Below, piece after piece: positions 16,248-22,851 of a DNA stretch of 25,478 nucleotides. This stretch comes from an uncultured Oscillospiraceae bacterium (GTDB taxonomy: Bacteria > Bacillota > Clostridia > Oscillospirales > Oscillospiraceae). The translations under genes were made by a program, and so were the position numbers. The DNA is taken from contig CAJTVO010000041.1 in the NCBI GenBank assembly GCA_910579485.1, forward strand, positions 1 to 25,478, given 5' to 3'. Position 1 is the first letter of the stretch; each line of letters begins with the position of its first letter. Below the pieces are notes generated by a model, which saw nothing but the letters and a program-made list of their open reading frames with translations, did no database searches and was not told the origin of the DNA.

Positions 16248-16988
16248 ATGTTAGGTTATATTATTTACGGCGAGGGGCCCCGGCGGCCTGTGCTGGGGGA
16301 GCGCCAGCTCTCCGGCGGGACCTTTATCACCCTGCAGATGGGCCTGCAGGCCCGGCCCAACGGGCCTCTGGCCCTGTTCCGGGCCCGCCAGGGCGCCCGG
16401 ATGCTCCGGGAATCCGGGGTCCGCTCTGCGGTGTTCCCGGTGGACTTTCCCTACACGGCCCTGTTCATCCGCCAGGGGGTCCTGCCGGTAGACACCCTGC
16501 CCCTGCGCAGGCTCCTGGCCGCGCCCCTGACCCGGCGGCGGCTGGAGGAGGGCGGCTTCCTGCCCACCCAGGCGGTGGCGGCGGTCTCCAGCGACCGGGT
16601 CATCCGGGAGGTCACCGACTGCGCCAAGGCCCTGGCCCTCAGCTACCGCTACGTGCTGCTGAGCGTCCGCGGGGACGCCGGGCCCTTCGCCAGGAACCTG
16701 CGGCGGGAGTACGGCATCTCCCTGCTGCTGGACCCGTCTCCGGATCAGCTGGACCGGGCGGACGCCCTGGTCCTCTTCTCCCCCAGGACGGACCTGACCC
16801 TGAACAACCCCATCCTCTACACCCTCTACCCCGGCGGCGAGGCCGGGCGGGGGCGGCTGCCCCTGTACCTGCCGCCCGCCCTGGCGGAGCAGGCGGAGGC
16901 GAACTGCGACCGGGAGCAGCTGGCGGCGGCCCTCCACGCCATGGGCGCGCTGCCGCCGGAGACGTTATTGGCGGAAATTCCTGGTTGA
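16248..16988 (+). CDS. Conserved-looking cytosolic protein of unknown function
   Basis: A 246-residue protein that I do not recognise. It is rich in Arg and Leu, with no signal peptide or membrane helix. The centre (about residues 105-180) alternates predicted helices and hydrophobic strands: a long helix around DRVIREVTDCAKALALSY, strand YVLLSV, helix around FARNLRREYG, strand ISLLL, helix, strand ALVLFSP. This suggests a Rossmann-like alpha/beta fold, but there is no glycine-rich nucleotide loop. The ATG at 16248 follows GGGAGGCGG. It stands between the GGDEF operon terminator and greA; the greA promoter overlaps its last codons. It reads as a real gene by codon use and ribosome site. Confidence 0.7.
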   Translation: MLGYIIYGEGPRRPVLGERQLSGGTFITLQMGLQARPNGPLALFRARQGARMLRESGVRSAVFPVDFPYTALFIRQGVLPVDTLPLRRLLAAPLTRRRLEEGGFLPTQAVAAVSSDRVIREVTDCAKALALSYRYVLLSVRGDAGPFARNLRREYGISLLLDPSPDQLDRADALVLFSPRTDLTLNNPILYTLYPGGEAGRGRLPLYLPPALAEQAEANCDREQLAAALHAMGALPPETLLAEIPG

Positions 16989-17013
16989 CAGAATGGAAAA
17001 ATCCTTATATAAT
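16985..17013 (+). promoter_or_regulatory. Consensus promoter of greA-lysS
   Basis: TTGACA (16985-16990), 17-bp spacer, TATAAT (17008-17013). The -35 box contains the TGA stop of the preceding gene. Confidence 0.93.
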
Positions 17014-17037
17014 GCTATGAATGACAATGGAATCCGT

Positions 17038-17106
17038 ATGGCGGAGTCGTGTGCCTTTGTAGGCTTCGACGCCGGTACAGAAGATGGAAAGGATCGCACG
17101 CCATGA
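17038..17106 (+). CDS. Possible 22-codon upstream ORF in the greA leader
   Basis: ATG at 17038 opens a short frame (MAESCAFVGFDAG, continuing to DRTP) that stops with TGA at 17104-17106, overlapping the greA ATG as ATGA. It lies inside the roughly 80-nt leader of the greA transcript. No good ribosome site precedes it. It could couple translation or be chance. Confidence 0.25.
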   Translation: MAESCAFVGFDAGTEDGKDRTP

Positions 17107-17576
17107 AAAAAGAATTTAAGATGAGCCAGTCCCGCTTCGACGAGCTGCAGAAGGAACTCAACTACCTGAAGACCACCCGCAGCGACGAGGTAGCGGAAAT
17201 GATCAAGGTGGCCCGGGGCTTCGGCGACCTCAGCGAGAACAGCGAGTACGACGAGGCCAAGAACGAGCAGGGCAAGCTCTACTCCCGCATCGGCGAGCTG
17301 GAGAACGTCCTGCTCCATGCCGTCATCATCGAGGAGGGCGACATGCCCACCGACCAGGTGACCATTGGATCCACCGTCACCGTCACGGCGGTCTCCGGCG
17401 GCGCCAGCCGCAGCTTCAAGATCGTGGGCAGCCAGGAGGCCGACGCCATGCACGGCATCATCAGCGAGGACTCCCCCTTCGGCAAGGCCCTCATGAGCAA
17501 GAAGGAGGGGGACATCGTCACCGTCAACGCCCCCGCCGGCGAGATGAAGTATCGCATCGACAAGATCGAGCGCTAA
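17103..17576 (+). CDS. greA: Transcription elongation factor GreA
   Basis: 157 residues, the normal length. The N-terminal coiled coil (about 1-75) carries the acidic tip pattern GDLSENSEYDEAKNEQ, whose acidic residues are pushed into the RNA polymerase secondary channel to stimulate cleavage of backtracked RNA. The C-terminal half is the FKBP-like domain (IGSTVTV, SPFGKALMSKKEGDIVTVNAPAGEMKYRI). The start at ATG 17103 is chosen because it gives the usual MKKEFKMSQSRFDEL start; AAAGGAT lies upstream. It forms an operon with lysS, 32 bp downstream, an arrangement common in Clostridia. Confidence 0.97.
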   Translation: MKKEFKMSQSRFDELQKELNYLKTTRSDEVAEMIKVARGFGDLSENSEYDEAKNEQGKLYSRIGELENVLLHAVIIEEGDMPTDQVTIGSTVTVTAVSGGASRSFKIVGSQEADAMHGIISEDSPFGKALMSKKEGDIVTVNAPAGEMKYRIDKIER

Positions 17577-17608
17577 ACGGCAACATTACAAAAGAGGAGA
17601 GAACGATC

Positions 17609-19105
17609 ATGGCCGAAAATAACCGAGCCCCCGAGGTCCAGGAGGACCTCAGCGAGATCCTGCGGGTCCGCCGGGAGAAGCTGTCCGCCCTCCAGGAGGA
17701 GGGCCGGGACCCCTTCCAGGAGACCAAGTTCGTGGTGAGCCACCACGCTCAGGAGATCAAGGACCAGTTCGATGCGCTGGAGGGCTCCGAGGTCACCATC
17801 GCCGGCCGTCTCATGAGCAAGCGGGGCATGGGCAAGGTCAGCTTCTGCGACCTCCAGGACAAGTCCGGCCGCATCCAGCTCTACGCCCGGAAGGACGAGA
17901 TGGACGAGGAGGCCTATAACCGGTTCAAGAAGTACGACATCGGTGACATCGTGGGCGTCCACGGCGAGGTCTTCCGCACCCAGCGGGGGGAGATGAGCGT
18001 CCGCGGGAAGGAGATCACTCTGCTGTCCAAGTCCCTGCTGCCCCTGCCGGAGAAGTTCCACGGCCTCACCGACAAGGAGACCCGCTACCGCCAGCGGTAT
18101 GTGGACCTTATCGTGAATCCGGAGGTCCGCCGGAATTTCGAGATCCGCAGCACCTTTATCAAGTACCTGCGGAAGTTCCTGGACGACCGGGGCTATATGG
18201 AGGTGGAGACGCCGGTGCTGAACACCATCAGCGGCGGCGCTACCGCGCGGCCCTTCATCACCCACCACAATACCCTGGACATCGACATGTATATGCGCAT
18301 CGCCACGGAGCTGAATCTGAAGCGGCTGATCGTGGGCGGTCTGGAGCGCGTTTACGAGGTGGGCCGTATTTTCCGCAACGAGGGCATGGACACCCGGCAT
18401 AATCCGGAGTTTACCACCGTGGAGCTGTACGAGGCCTTTGCCGACTTCAACGACATGATGGATCTGTTCGAGGACCTGCTCAGCGGCGCGGCCAAGGATA
18501 TCTGCGGCGGCTATCAGGTCCGGTGGCAGGGGGAGGACATCGACCTGACCCCCGGCTGGCCCCGGCTGACCATGGCCGAGGCGGTGAAGCAGCATCTGGG
18601 CGTGGATTTCATGGCCATTACCGATGACGCGGAGGCCGTGGCCGCCGCCAAGGGCGCAGGCGTGGACATGGACGGCGTAGAGCCCACCTGGGGCCACGCG
18701 CTGTATGAGTGCTTCGATCAGAAGGTGGAGGGGAAGCTGGTCCAGCCCACCTTTATCACCATGCACCCGGTGGACGTGTCTCCTCTCGCCAAGCGCTCCC
18801 CCAAGGACCCCAGGATCACGGAGCGCTTCGAGCTGTTCATCTGCCGCAGCGAGATGGGCAACGCCTTCTCCGAGCTGAACGACCCCATCGACCAGCGCCG
18901 GCGCTTCGAGGCCGAGGTAGCGGACCGCCTCAAGGGCAACGACGAGGCGGGCATGATGGACGAGGATTTCCTCACCGCCTTGGAGTACGGTATGCCTCCC
19001 ACGGGCGGCCTGGGGATCGGTATTGACCGTTGCGTGATGCTGCTCACGGGGAGTGATTCTATTCGGGATGTGATTTTGTTCCCCACGATGAAGCCGGTGG
19101 ATTGA
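17609..19105 (+). CDS. lysS: Lysyl-tRNA synthetase, class II
   Basis: 498 residues, normal length. An OB-fold anticodon-binding domain (about 55-140, VTIAGRLMSKRGMGKVSFCDLQD) precedes the class II catalytic domain. This has motif 1 around EVETPVL (about 198-204), the lysine-pocket region GGATARPF, motif 2 (VGRIFRNEGM to HNPEFTTVE) and motif 3 (GLGIGIDRCVMLLTGSDSIRDVILFP). It charges tRNA-Lys. It is co-transcribed with greA and ends in a strong hairpin terminator, beyond which an IS630 element has inserted. Ribosome site GAGGAGAG upstream of ATG 17609. Confidence 0.97.
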   Translation: MAENNRAPEVQEDLSEILRVRREKLSALQEEGRDPFQETKFVVSHHAQEIKDQFDALEGSEVTIAGRLMSKRGMGKVSFCDLQDKSGRIQLYARKDEMDEEAYNRFKKYDIGDIVGVHGEVFRTQRGEMSVRGKEITLLSKSLLPLPEKFHGLTDKETRYRQRYVDLIVNPEVRRNFEIRSTFIKYLRKFLDDRGYMEVETPVLNTISGGATARPFITHHNTLDIDMYMRIATELNLKRLIVGGLERVYEVGRIFRNEGMDTRHNPEFTTVELYEAFADFNDMMDLFEDLLSGAAKDICGGYQVRWQGEDIDLTPGWPRLTMAEAVKQHLGVDFMAITDDAEAVAAAKGAGVDMDGVEPTWGHALYECFDQKVEGKLVQPTFITMHPVDVSPLAKRSPKDPRITERFELFICRSEMGNAFSELNDPIDQRRRFEAEVADRLKGNDEAGMMDEDFLTALEYGMPPTGGLGIGIDRCVMLLTGSDSIRDVILFPTMKPVD

Positions 19106-19178
19106 TCGATTTGTTGTTTTGCAGTGAATGCCTCCCAGGGAGGTACAATGTGATATAGGGGTACTTGGTACGGTAAAA

Positions 19179-19225
19179 AGAGAACCTGCGGGAGAATTTA
19201 AAATTCTCCCGCAGGCTCTCTTTTT
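19179..19225 (+). terminator. Terminator of greA-lysS
   Basis: A 21-bp hairpin (19179-19199 with 19201-19221, one mismatch) followed by TTTTT. A-residues just ahead of it make it usable on the minus strand too, against IS630 read-through. Confidence 0.93.
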
Positions 19226-19245
19226 GTACTAAAATTTAATTAATA

Positions 19246-19815
19246 CTAATCACTGATAAAAGCATTAAGAATCCAAGGTCTGCCAGTAATGTGAGAGATA
19301 ATCTCAGGCAGGAGGGAGAAAATAGTAAGACAGAGACAATCGACAACCTTGTCCAAGGAAATAAAGACCTCATTTTTAAAGCCCAGTTTCCTGATTTCTT
19401 TCCAAATCTGTTCAATGGGATTCATTTCAGTGGTATAGGGAGGAATGTAAAAAAGGACAATGTTTTCCGGGATATCCAGCATTTTCGATTTATGCCAGGC
19501 GGTGCCATCACAGCAAAGCAGAACGATATCATCAGGGAATTGGTTGGACAATTCCCTCAAAAACAGATTCATACATACCGTATTACAATAGGGCATGATC
19601 AGGAAGCAGGATTCATCGGTCAGAGGTTCCACCGCTCCATAGGCGTATCGGTACTTCCGGATGTGGTGGCAGGGTACACTGGGACAGGTCCCTTTTTCAC
19701 ACCAGCAGTATTTGGGCTCGTTGATCCTTCCGAAACCGGCTTCATCCTGGAACATCAGACGCACTTTTCCATCGTGTCCACTGTGATCGTGGATTTCCGC
19801 CTGCAATTCCTTCAC
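19246..19815 (-). CDS. IS630 transposase, DDE domain (orfB)
   Basis: 189 residues from a GTG at 19813-19815. This is the DDE_3 catalytic half: first Asp in VRLMFQDEAGFG, second in IVLLCCDGTAWH, and the Glu in PPYTTEMNPIEQIWKEIRK. It overlaps the stop of orfA and lies in the -1 frame. It is probably made mainly as a fusion with orfA by frameshifting at 19827-19833 rather than as a free protein. The frame is intact and all three acidic residues are present, so the element may be active. Confidence 0.88.
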   Translation of the reverse strand: MKELQAEIHDHSGHDGKVRLMFQDEAGFGRINEPKYCWCEKGTCPSVPCHHIRKYRYAYGAVEPLTDESCFLIMPYCNTVCMNLFLRELSNQFPDDIVLLCCDGTAWHKSKMLDIPENIVLFYIPPYTTEMNPIEQIWKEIRKLGFKNEVFISLDKVVDCLCLTIFSLLPEIISHITGRPWILNAFISD

Positions 19816-20297
19816 TTTTTCTTTAATTTTTTTGAGGCCGCTATGACCTCTTCGCTGGCTTTTTTCGGATGCCTGCTGCGCGGCATCACCTTCCTCCAGC
19901 CATGCCGACGTAGTACATAGTATATCTGGCTGCCGCCTATCTTGTGCCCTACCGCCTGCTCATAGCTGGCTTTGATTTCGGATACTTCTACGATCTCTCC
20001 CCTTTCTGCTTTCTCACGGAATGGCTCCAGCAGCAGCGTCTCCTCCTCCGCACTTATGTTCCGCCGGTTTCCGCCGTAATGCTTTCCGGATATGGCTCCT
20101 ATTCCACCCGCACAGTACTTTGCGGTGAGCTGCGTTATATACGCACTATGGAACCCGGTCGCTGCCGACACTTCCTCCGCACTCTTTCCCTCTGCCCTCA
20201 GTTCCAGCGCATACAGTCGCTTTTCCGCTCGCTTATCTTTATTCCTTTTTCGCGCTACTGATATAATCTCACTGTCTTCTTCGCTATATCGGTACAT
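19812..20297 (-). CDS. IS630 transposase, helix-turn-helix part (orfA)
   Basis: 161 residues. Helix-turn-helix DNA-binding domains occupy about residues 20-80 (LYALELRAEGKSAEEVSAATG) and 85-140 (winged-helix-like, VSEIKASYEQAVGHKIGGSQIYYVLRRHGWRK), typical of the N-terminal half of IS630/Tc1-type transposases that binds the inverted repeats. It ends at a TGA (19812-19814) shortly after the slippery run, giving a short N-terminal product unless the ribosome shifts to orfB. The two parts joined make about 350 residues, the normal IS630 transposase size. Confidence 0.85.
   Translation of the reverse strand: MYRYSEEDSEIISVARKRNKDKRAEKRLYALELRAEGKSAEEVSAATGFHSAYITQLTAKYCAGGIGAISGKHYGGNRRNISAEEETLLLEPFREKAERGEIVEVSEIKASYEQAVGHKIGGSQIYYVLRRHGWRKVMPRSRHPKKASEEVIAASKKLKKK
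19827..19833 (-). promoter_or_regulatory. -1 ribosomal frameshift site (A AAA AAA)
   Basis: Seven A on the minus strand, placed in frame as A-AAA-AAA near the end of orfA. A -1 slip continues as ATT AAA GAA AAA GTG AAG into orfB without a stop, fusing the two transposase halves. Confidence 0.82.
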
Positions 20298-20372
20298 TTT
20301 TTTACCCTGCTTCGGTATACTGCTTCTTACCCCAATTTTAAAGTGCTTTATATGTGATTAGTATTAGCACTC

Positions 20373-20404
20373 CTTGATTTATCAAATATTTTTGAAAAAT
20401 CAAG
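20373..20404. repeat. AT-rich 14-bp hairpin beside the IS630 end
   Basis: CTTGATTTATCAAA (20373-20386), loop TATT, TTTGAAAAATCAAG (20391-20404), one mismatch. It is enclosed by TTAGCACTC (20364-20372) and AGTGCTAA (20420-20427). No T-run follows, so it is not an obvious terminator. Confidence 0.6.
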
Positions 20405-20451
20405 CGTTCCACTCTTGCAAGTGCTAAATTACGACTTTGAATAAATCAAAA

Positions 20452-20485
20452 CAAAAACCGCTATAATCTTACGATTACAACGGTT
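20452..20485 (-). terminator. Terminator of the tRNA-like transcription unit
   Basis: AACCGCTATAATC (20456-20468) pairs with GATTACAACGGTT (20473-20485) with two G-T type pairs. On the minus strand it is followed by TTTTTGTTTTG. A small hairpin GCACC/GGTGC (20491-20504) sits between it and the tRNA 3' end. Confidence 0.82.
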
Positions 20486-20507
20486 TTCTTGCACCAATCG
20501 GTGCGTG

Positions 20508-20588
<81 letters not shown>

Positions 20589-20656
20589 ACCACGACTGGT
20601 ATAGCCCATGCAGGGCGTCCACCCAACCAGTATCGCTACAGCCCCTTCTTTTAGGT
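20589..20656 (-). ncRNA. Structured 5' leader of the tRNA-like transcript
   Basis: Transcript region between the predicted start near 20656 and the tRNA-like part. It holds GGGGCTGTAGC (20634-20644), which looks like a tRNA-Ala 5' end, then a hairpin with stem ACTGGT/ACCAGT and an inner GCCC-TGCAT-GGGC. Function unknown; reported because it is certain to be transcribed if the consensus promoter is used. Confidence 0.4.
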
Positions 20657-20662
20657 GCTGTT

Positions 20663-20691
20663 ATTATACTGCTGCTTGGCCCCACTGTCAA
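20663..20691 (-). promoter_or_regulatory. Consensus promoter of the tRNA-like unit
   Basis: Minus strand TTGACA (20686-20691), 17-bp spacer, TATAAT (20663-20668): a perfect match, as for stable-RNA genes. Confidence 0.92.
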
Positions 20692-20707
20692 CTGTGAGCG
20701 CTGAATG

Positions 20708-20739
20708 AGTCTGTCTTGCCGCAAGGCAGGGCTTTTTTC
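20708..20739 (+). terminator. Plus-strand hairpin and T-run beside the recombinase stop
   Basis: GTCTTGCC, tetraloop GCAA, GGCAGGGC (8 bp with two G-T pairs) followed by TTTTTTCTTTTT. It faces the plus direction, although no plus-strand gene is seen nearby, so it may insulate the element border. Confidence 0.6.
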
Positions 20740-20742
20740 TTT

Positions 20743-22362
20743 TTAAGCCAAGTTCTCCGCCTGATACTCGTTGGGTATCTCCAGTCCCAGTTCGAACTGT
20801 GCGAAGTTGATGTTAAACTCGATGTGGAGCCGGTAGCCGGAGTAGACGCTGATCTTTTTGATCAGGTAGCCGGCGATCATCTTCTTGACCGCCATGTCGC
20901 TGCTGTCGAAGATCTCCGACCACTTCATGATGTTCTGGTAATCCCTTCGGATCTCATTGGTGCGGTCGTTGCTCTGCTCCATCTCCGAATTCAGGGCGCT
21001 GACCTTTTCGCTGGCGGCCATCATCTTCCGCTTGGCCTCCTCGGCCATCTCCGAGATCACACTCTCCGGCAGGCTGCTCTCGCCTCGGATGATTGCCATC
21101 AGCTTCGCTTTCACGGCCTCGTACTCTTTGGTGGCCTTTGCGAATTCCCGCTTGGCAGCGGTGAACTGGTTTTTCACATCCGCCGTCACATTCATCTGCG
21201 TCCGGGAGACGATCTCGTCCTCACGGACGGCTTTCATCCTGTCGAAGATCTGATGCAGCACCTCCGTCACCATGCCGTCCAGAATGTGCATCGTGTATCC
21301 GGTCTGACCGTTACACTCGATACGGTGGCGGGTCTTGTTGTAGCAGACGTAGCGGATACGCCTGCGGGCCACCTGCACTCCATCGGCGTTTTTTCGCACC
21401 GTGCCGTTGGTGGTCAGGGTGAGTCTGCCGCCGCAGTGGCCGCAGAACACGTTGCCGGAGAGCATGGACTGTCCGCTGGTGTTCCTGGGCAGAGTCCGCT
21501 GTTCGTTGAACTCATTGACTCTCTCCGTCATCAGCTTTTGCGCCAGCTCAAATGTGGCGGGATCAATGATTTGCAGCTCCGGAAATACCTCCGACTGGCT
21601 CTCGCCGCTTCGCAGAACTCCCATATAGGTGATGTTGTGCAGGATGTGGCCCACGGTAGCCTCATGCCAGTTGCCTCCGGTCCTTGTCTGAATGCCCTGA
21701 CTGCTGATCAGGTTGGCGATCTTGCATCGCCCATAGCCGGAGCCAACGCACAGGTTGAACATCATGCGGACTACACGGGCCTCATCCTCATCGATCTCCA
21801 GCTTGTACACCTCATGCTTCCTTTTGTTGAAGATCCCGCTGGGGGCCAGCCGGTAGCCATAGGGGGCGCTGCCGCCCCGGAACCTGCCCTCCTGCACCAT
21901 CTGGCCCAGGGCCGTCTTGGTGCGAATGGAGGTTTTCTGGCTCTCACCGTCCGCCTGCCAGTATCGGATGTAGTTGGTCAGCCGGTCCGTATGGGATTCA
22001 AACCGCTGCTCCCCTTCGTTGACACTCCAGACCCGGATGCCGTGTTTTACGAACCATTCCACCACAAAGGGTGTCTCATCCGATTTGCGACCCAGGCGGT
22101 CAAACATGAACACCAGCAGGATGTCGAACTTGCCCTGCTCGGCCCTCTCTTTGAGAAGCTGCAGCTTGTCCCGGTCGCTGGCGCTGACCTTGTAGCCGGA
22201 CACTCCGTTCTCCTGCTCCTCATGCACGATGGTCCAGCCCATCTTCGCGGCGAACTCCCGGCAGGCTTTGCGCTGGACAGGGATATCCGCCTGATTCTGC
22301 TCATCGTGGTCGACCTGTTTGGTCGTGGAAACGCGATATAAACAATCGACTCGTTCAGCCAT
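20743..22362 (-). CDS. Large serine recombinase (integrase)
   Basis: 539 residues. The N-terminal resolvase catalytic domain (about 1-150) has the nucleophile Ser12 in LYRVSTTKQ and the conserved LLVFMFDRLGRK region. A recombinase domain follows (about 160-270, GSAPYGYRLAP). Then comes a zinc ribbon with Cys307, Cys310, Cys340 and Cys350 (FCGHCGGRL, RYVCYNKT), with a long coiled coil inserted after it (about 385-475), as in phiC31/TnpX-type integrases. It should integrate and excise the element by recombination at short att sites. I choose ATG 22362 (MAERVDCLYR) with AGAGGA upstream over ATG 22380, which lacks a ribosome site. It lies next to the tRNA-Ala fragment, the usual position relative to an attachment site. 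Confidence 0.92.
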   Translation of the reverse strand: MAERVDCLYRVSTTKQVDHDEQNQADIPVQRKACREFAAKMGWTIVHEEQENGVSGYKVSASDRDKLQLLKERAEQGKFDILLVFMFDRLGRKSDETPFVVEWFVKHGIRVWSVNEGEQRFESHTDRLTNYIRYWQADGESQKTSIRTKTALGQMVQEGRFRGGSAPYGYRLAPSGIFNKRKHEVYKLEIDEDEARVVRMMFNLCVGSGYGRCKIANLISSQGIQTRTGGNWHEATVGHILHNITYMGVLRSGESQSEVFPELQIIDPATFELAQKLMTERVNEFNEQRTLPRNTSGQSMLSGNVFCGHCGGRLTLTTNGTVRKNADGVQVARRRIRYVCYNKTRHRIECNGQTGYTMHILDGMVTEVLHQIFDRMKAVREDEIVSRTQMNVTADVKNQFTAAKREFAKATKEYEAVKAKLMAIIRGESSLPESVISEMAEEAKRKMMAASEKVSALNSEMEQSNDRTNEIRRDYQNIMKWSEIFDSSDMAVKKMIAGYLIKKISVYSGYRLHIEFNINFAQFELGLEIPNEYQAENLA

Positions 22363-22423
22363 TTGTATCCGTCCTCTCATTCTGATTTTCCAGTCGTGTG
22401 AGAGAATCGGACACCTGTCAATA

Positions 22424-22441
22424 TGAAATTTTCAAGGTGCA
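22424..22441 (-). repeat. 18-bp repeat, copy 1 (upstream of the recombinase)
   Basis: TGAAATTTTCAAGGTGCA on the plus strand, identical at 25056-25073. On the minus strand both copies follow a GGC-NANA-GCC mini-hairpin. A possible extended -10 (TGAGATAAT) lies just upstream of this copy, so the repeat would be at the start of the recombinase transcript leader. Confidence 0.85.
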
Positions 22442-22531
22442 CCTGGCTTTTGCCAAGCAAATTATCTCACATCCTGTGCCGAATATCCACTGTTTTTCCC
22501 GAACATCTTCAGCGCCCGGAAATATAGGAAA

Positions 22532-22561
22532 CGGGGCCGTCCATTTGCCTGGACAGCCCCG
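22532..22561 (-). terminator. Terminator of the helicase / small-protein operon
   Basis: CGGGGCTGTCCA and TGGACGGCCCCG on the minus strand (12-bp stem, one mismatch, 6-nt loop), followed by TTTCC. It lies between the small gene and the recombinase leader. Confidence 0.72.
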
Positions 22562-22668
22562 CTCTCTTGATCACCGCTCCTGTTCGGAGTGCCTTTTTCT
22601 GTTTCCCTCATTAAAGTGAATTTGTATCAAAAATAAAACAGGGATTTTGGAGCGGGAGGCCCTTTTTG

Positions 22669-22851
22669 TCACGCAGCTCTGCGGTTCACCTCATCCTGGC
22701 GGAGAAAGGAATCGATCAAGCAGTTGCGGATGCGCTGGGCTGCTGTGGGGTCCGGCTCGGCGGCAAAGCTGAGGCGGACCGGGTGACCAGCGATGCGAAG
22801 TTCCACAATGTTTTCATCACCGTGATCCTGCTTCTTTTTTCTTTCGCTCAT
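22669..22851 (-). CDS. Small protein coupled to the DinG-type helicase
   Basis: 60 residues: a charged N terminus (SERKKKQDHGDEN), a short beta-hairpin-like stretch (IVELRIAGHPVRLSFAAE) and a C-terminal helix (TAAQRIRNCLIDSFLRQ). Its ATG (22849-22851) overlaps the helicase stop as ATGA, so it is translated together with it. The overall layout (two strands, then a helix) resembles short transposon-encoded proteins of the TnpW kind, but the match is weak and I would not name it. Function unknown; a helicase partner or small regulator is possible from the tight coupling. Confidence 0.65.
   Translation of the reverse strand: MSERKKKQDHGDENIVELRIAGHPVRLSFAAEPDPTAAQRIRNCLIDSFLRQDEVNRRAA

Larger units (their letters stand above)
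19241..20366 (-). mobile_element. Complete IS630-family insertion sequence
   Basis: Terminal inverted repeats are perfect over 13 bp: TAATACTAATCAC (19241-19253) and GTGATTAGTATTA (20354-20366). The outer TA at each side is the expected TA target duplication, so the element proper is about 1122 bp (19243-20364). Two overlapping transposase frames lie inside. It is clearly more AT-rich than the surrounding genes and inserted just after the lysS terminator. Confidence 0.9.

Noticed and set aside
20597..20644. T-box-like GGGTGG in the leader of the tRNA-like unit
   Set aside because: The sequence GGGTGGACGCC lacks the rest of the T-box core, and no amino-acid gene follows.
20716..22341. 541-codon plus-strand frame opposite the serine recombinase
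   Set aside because: Antisense shadow; the minus strand has all catalytic and zinc-ribbon residues.
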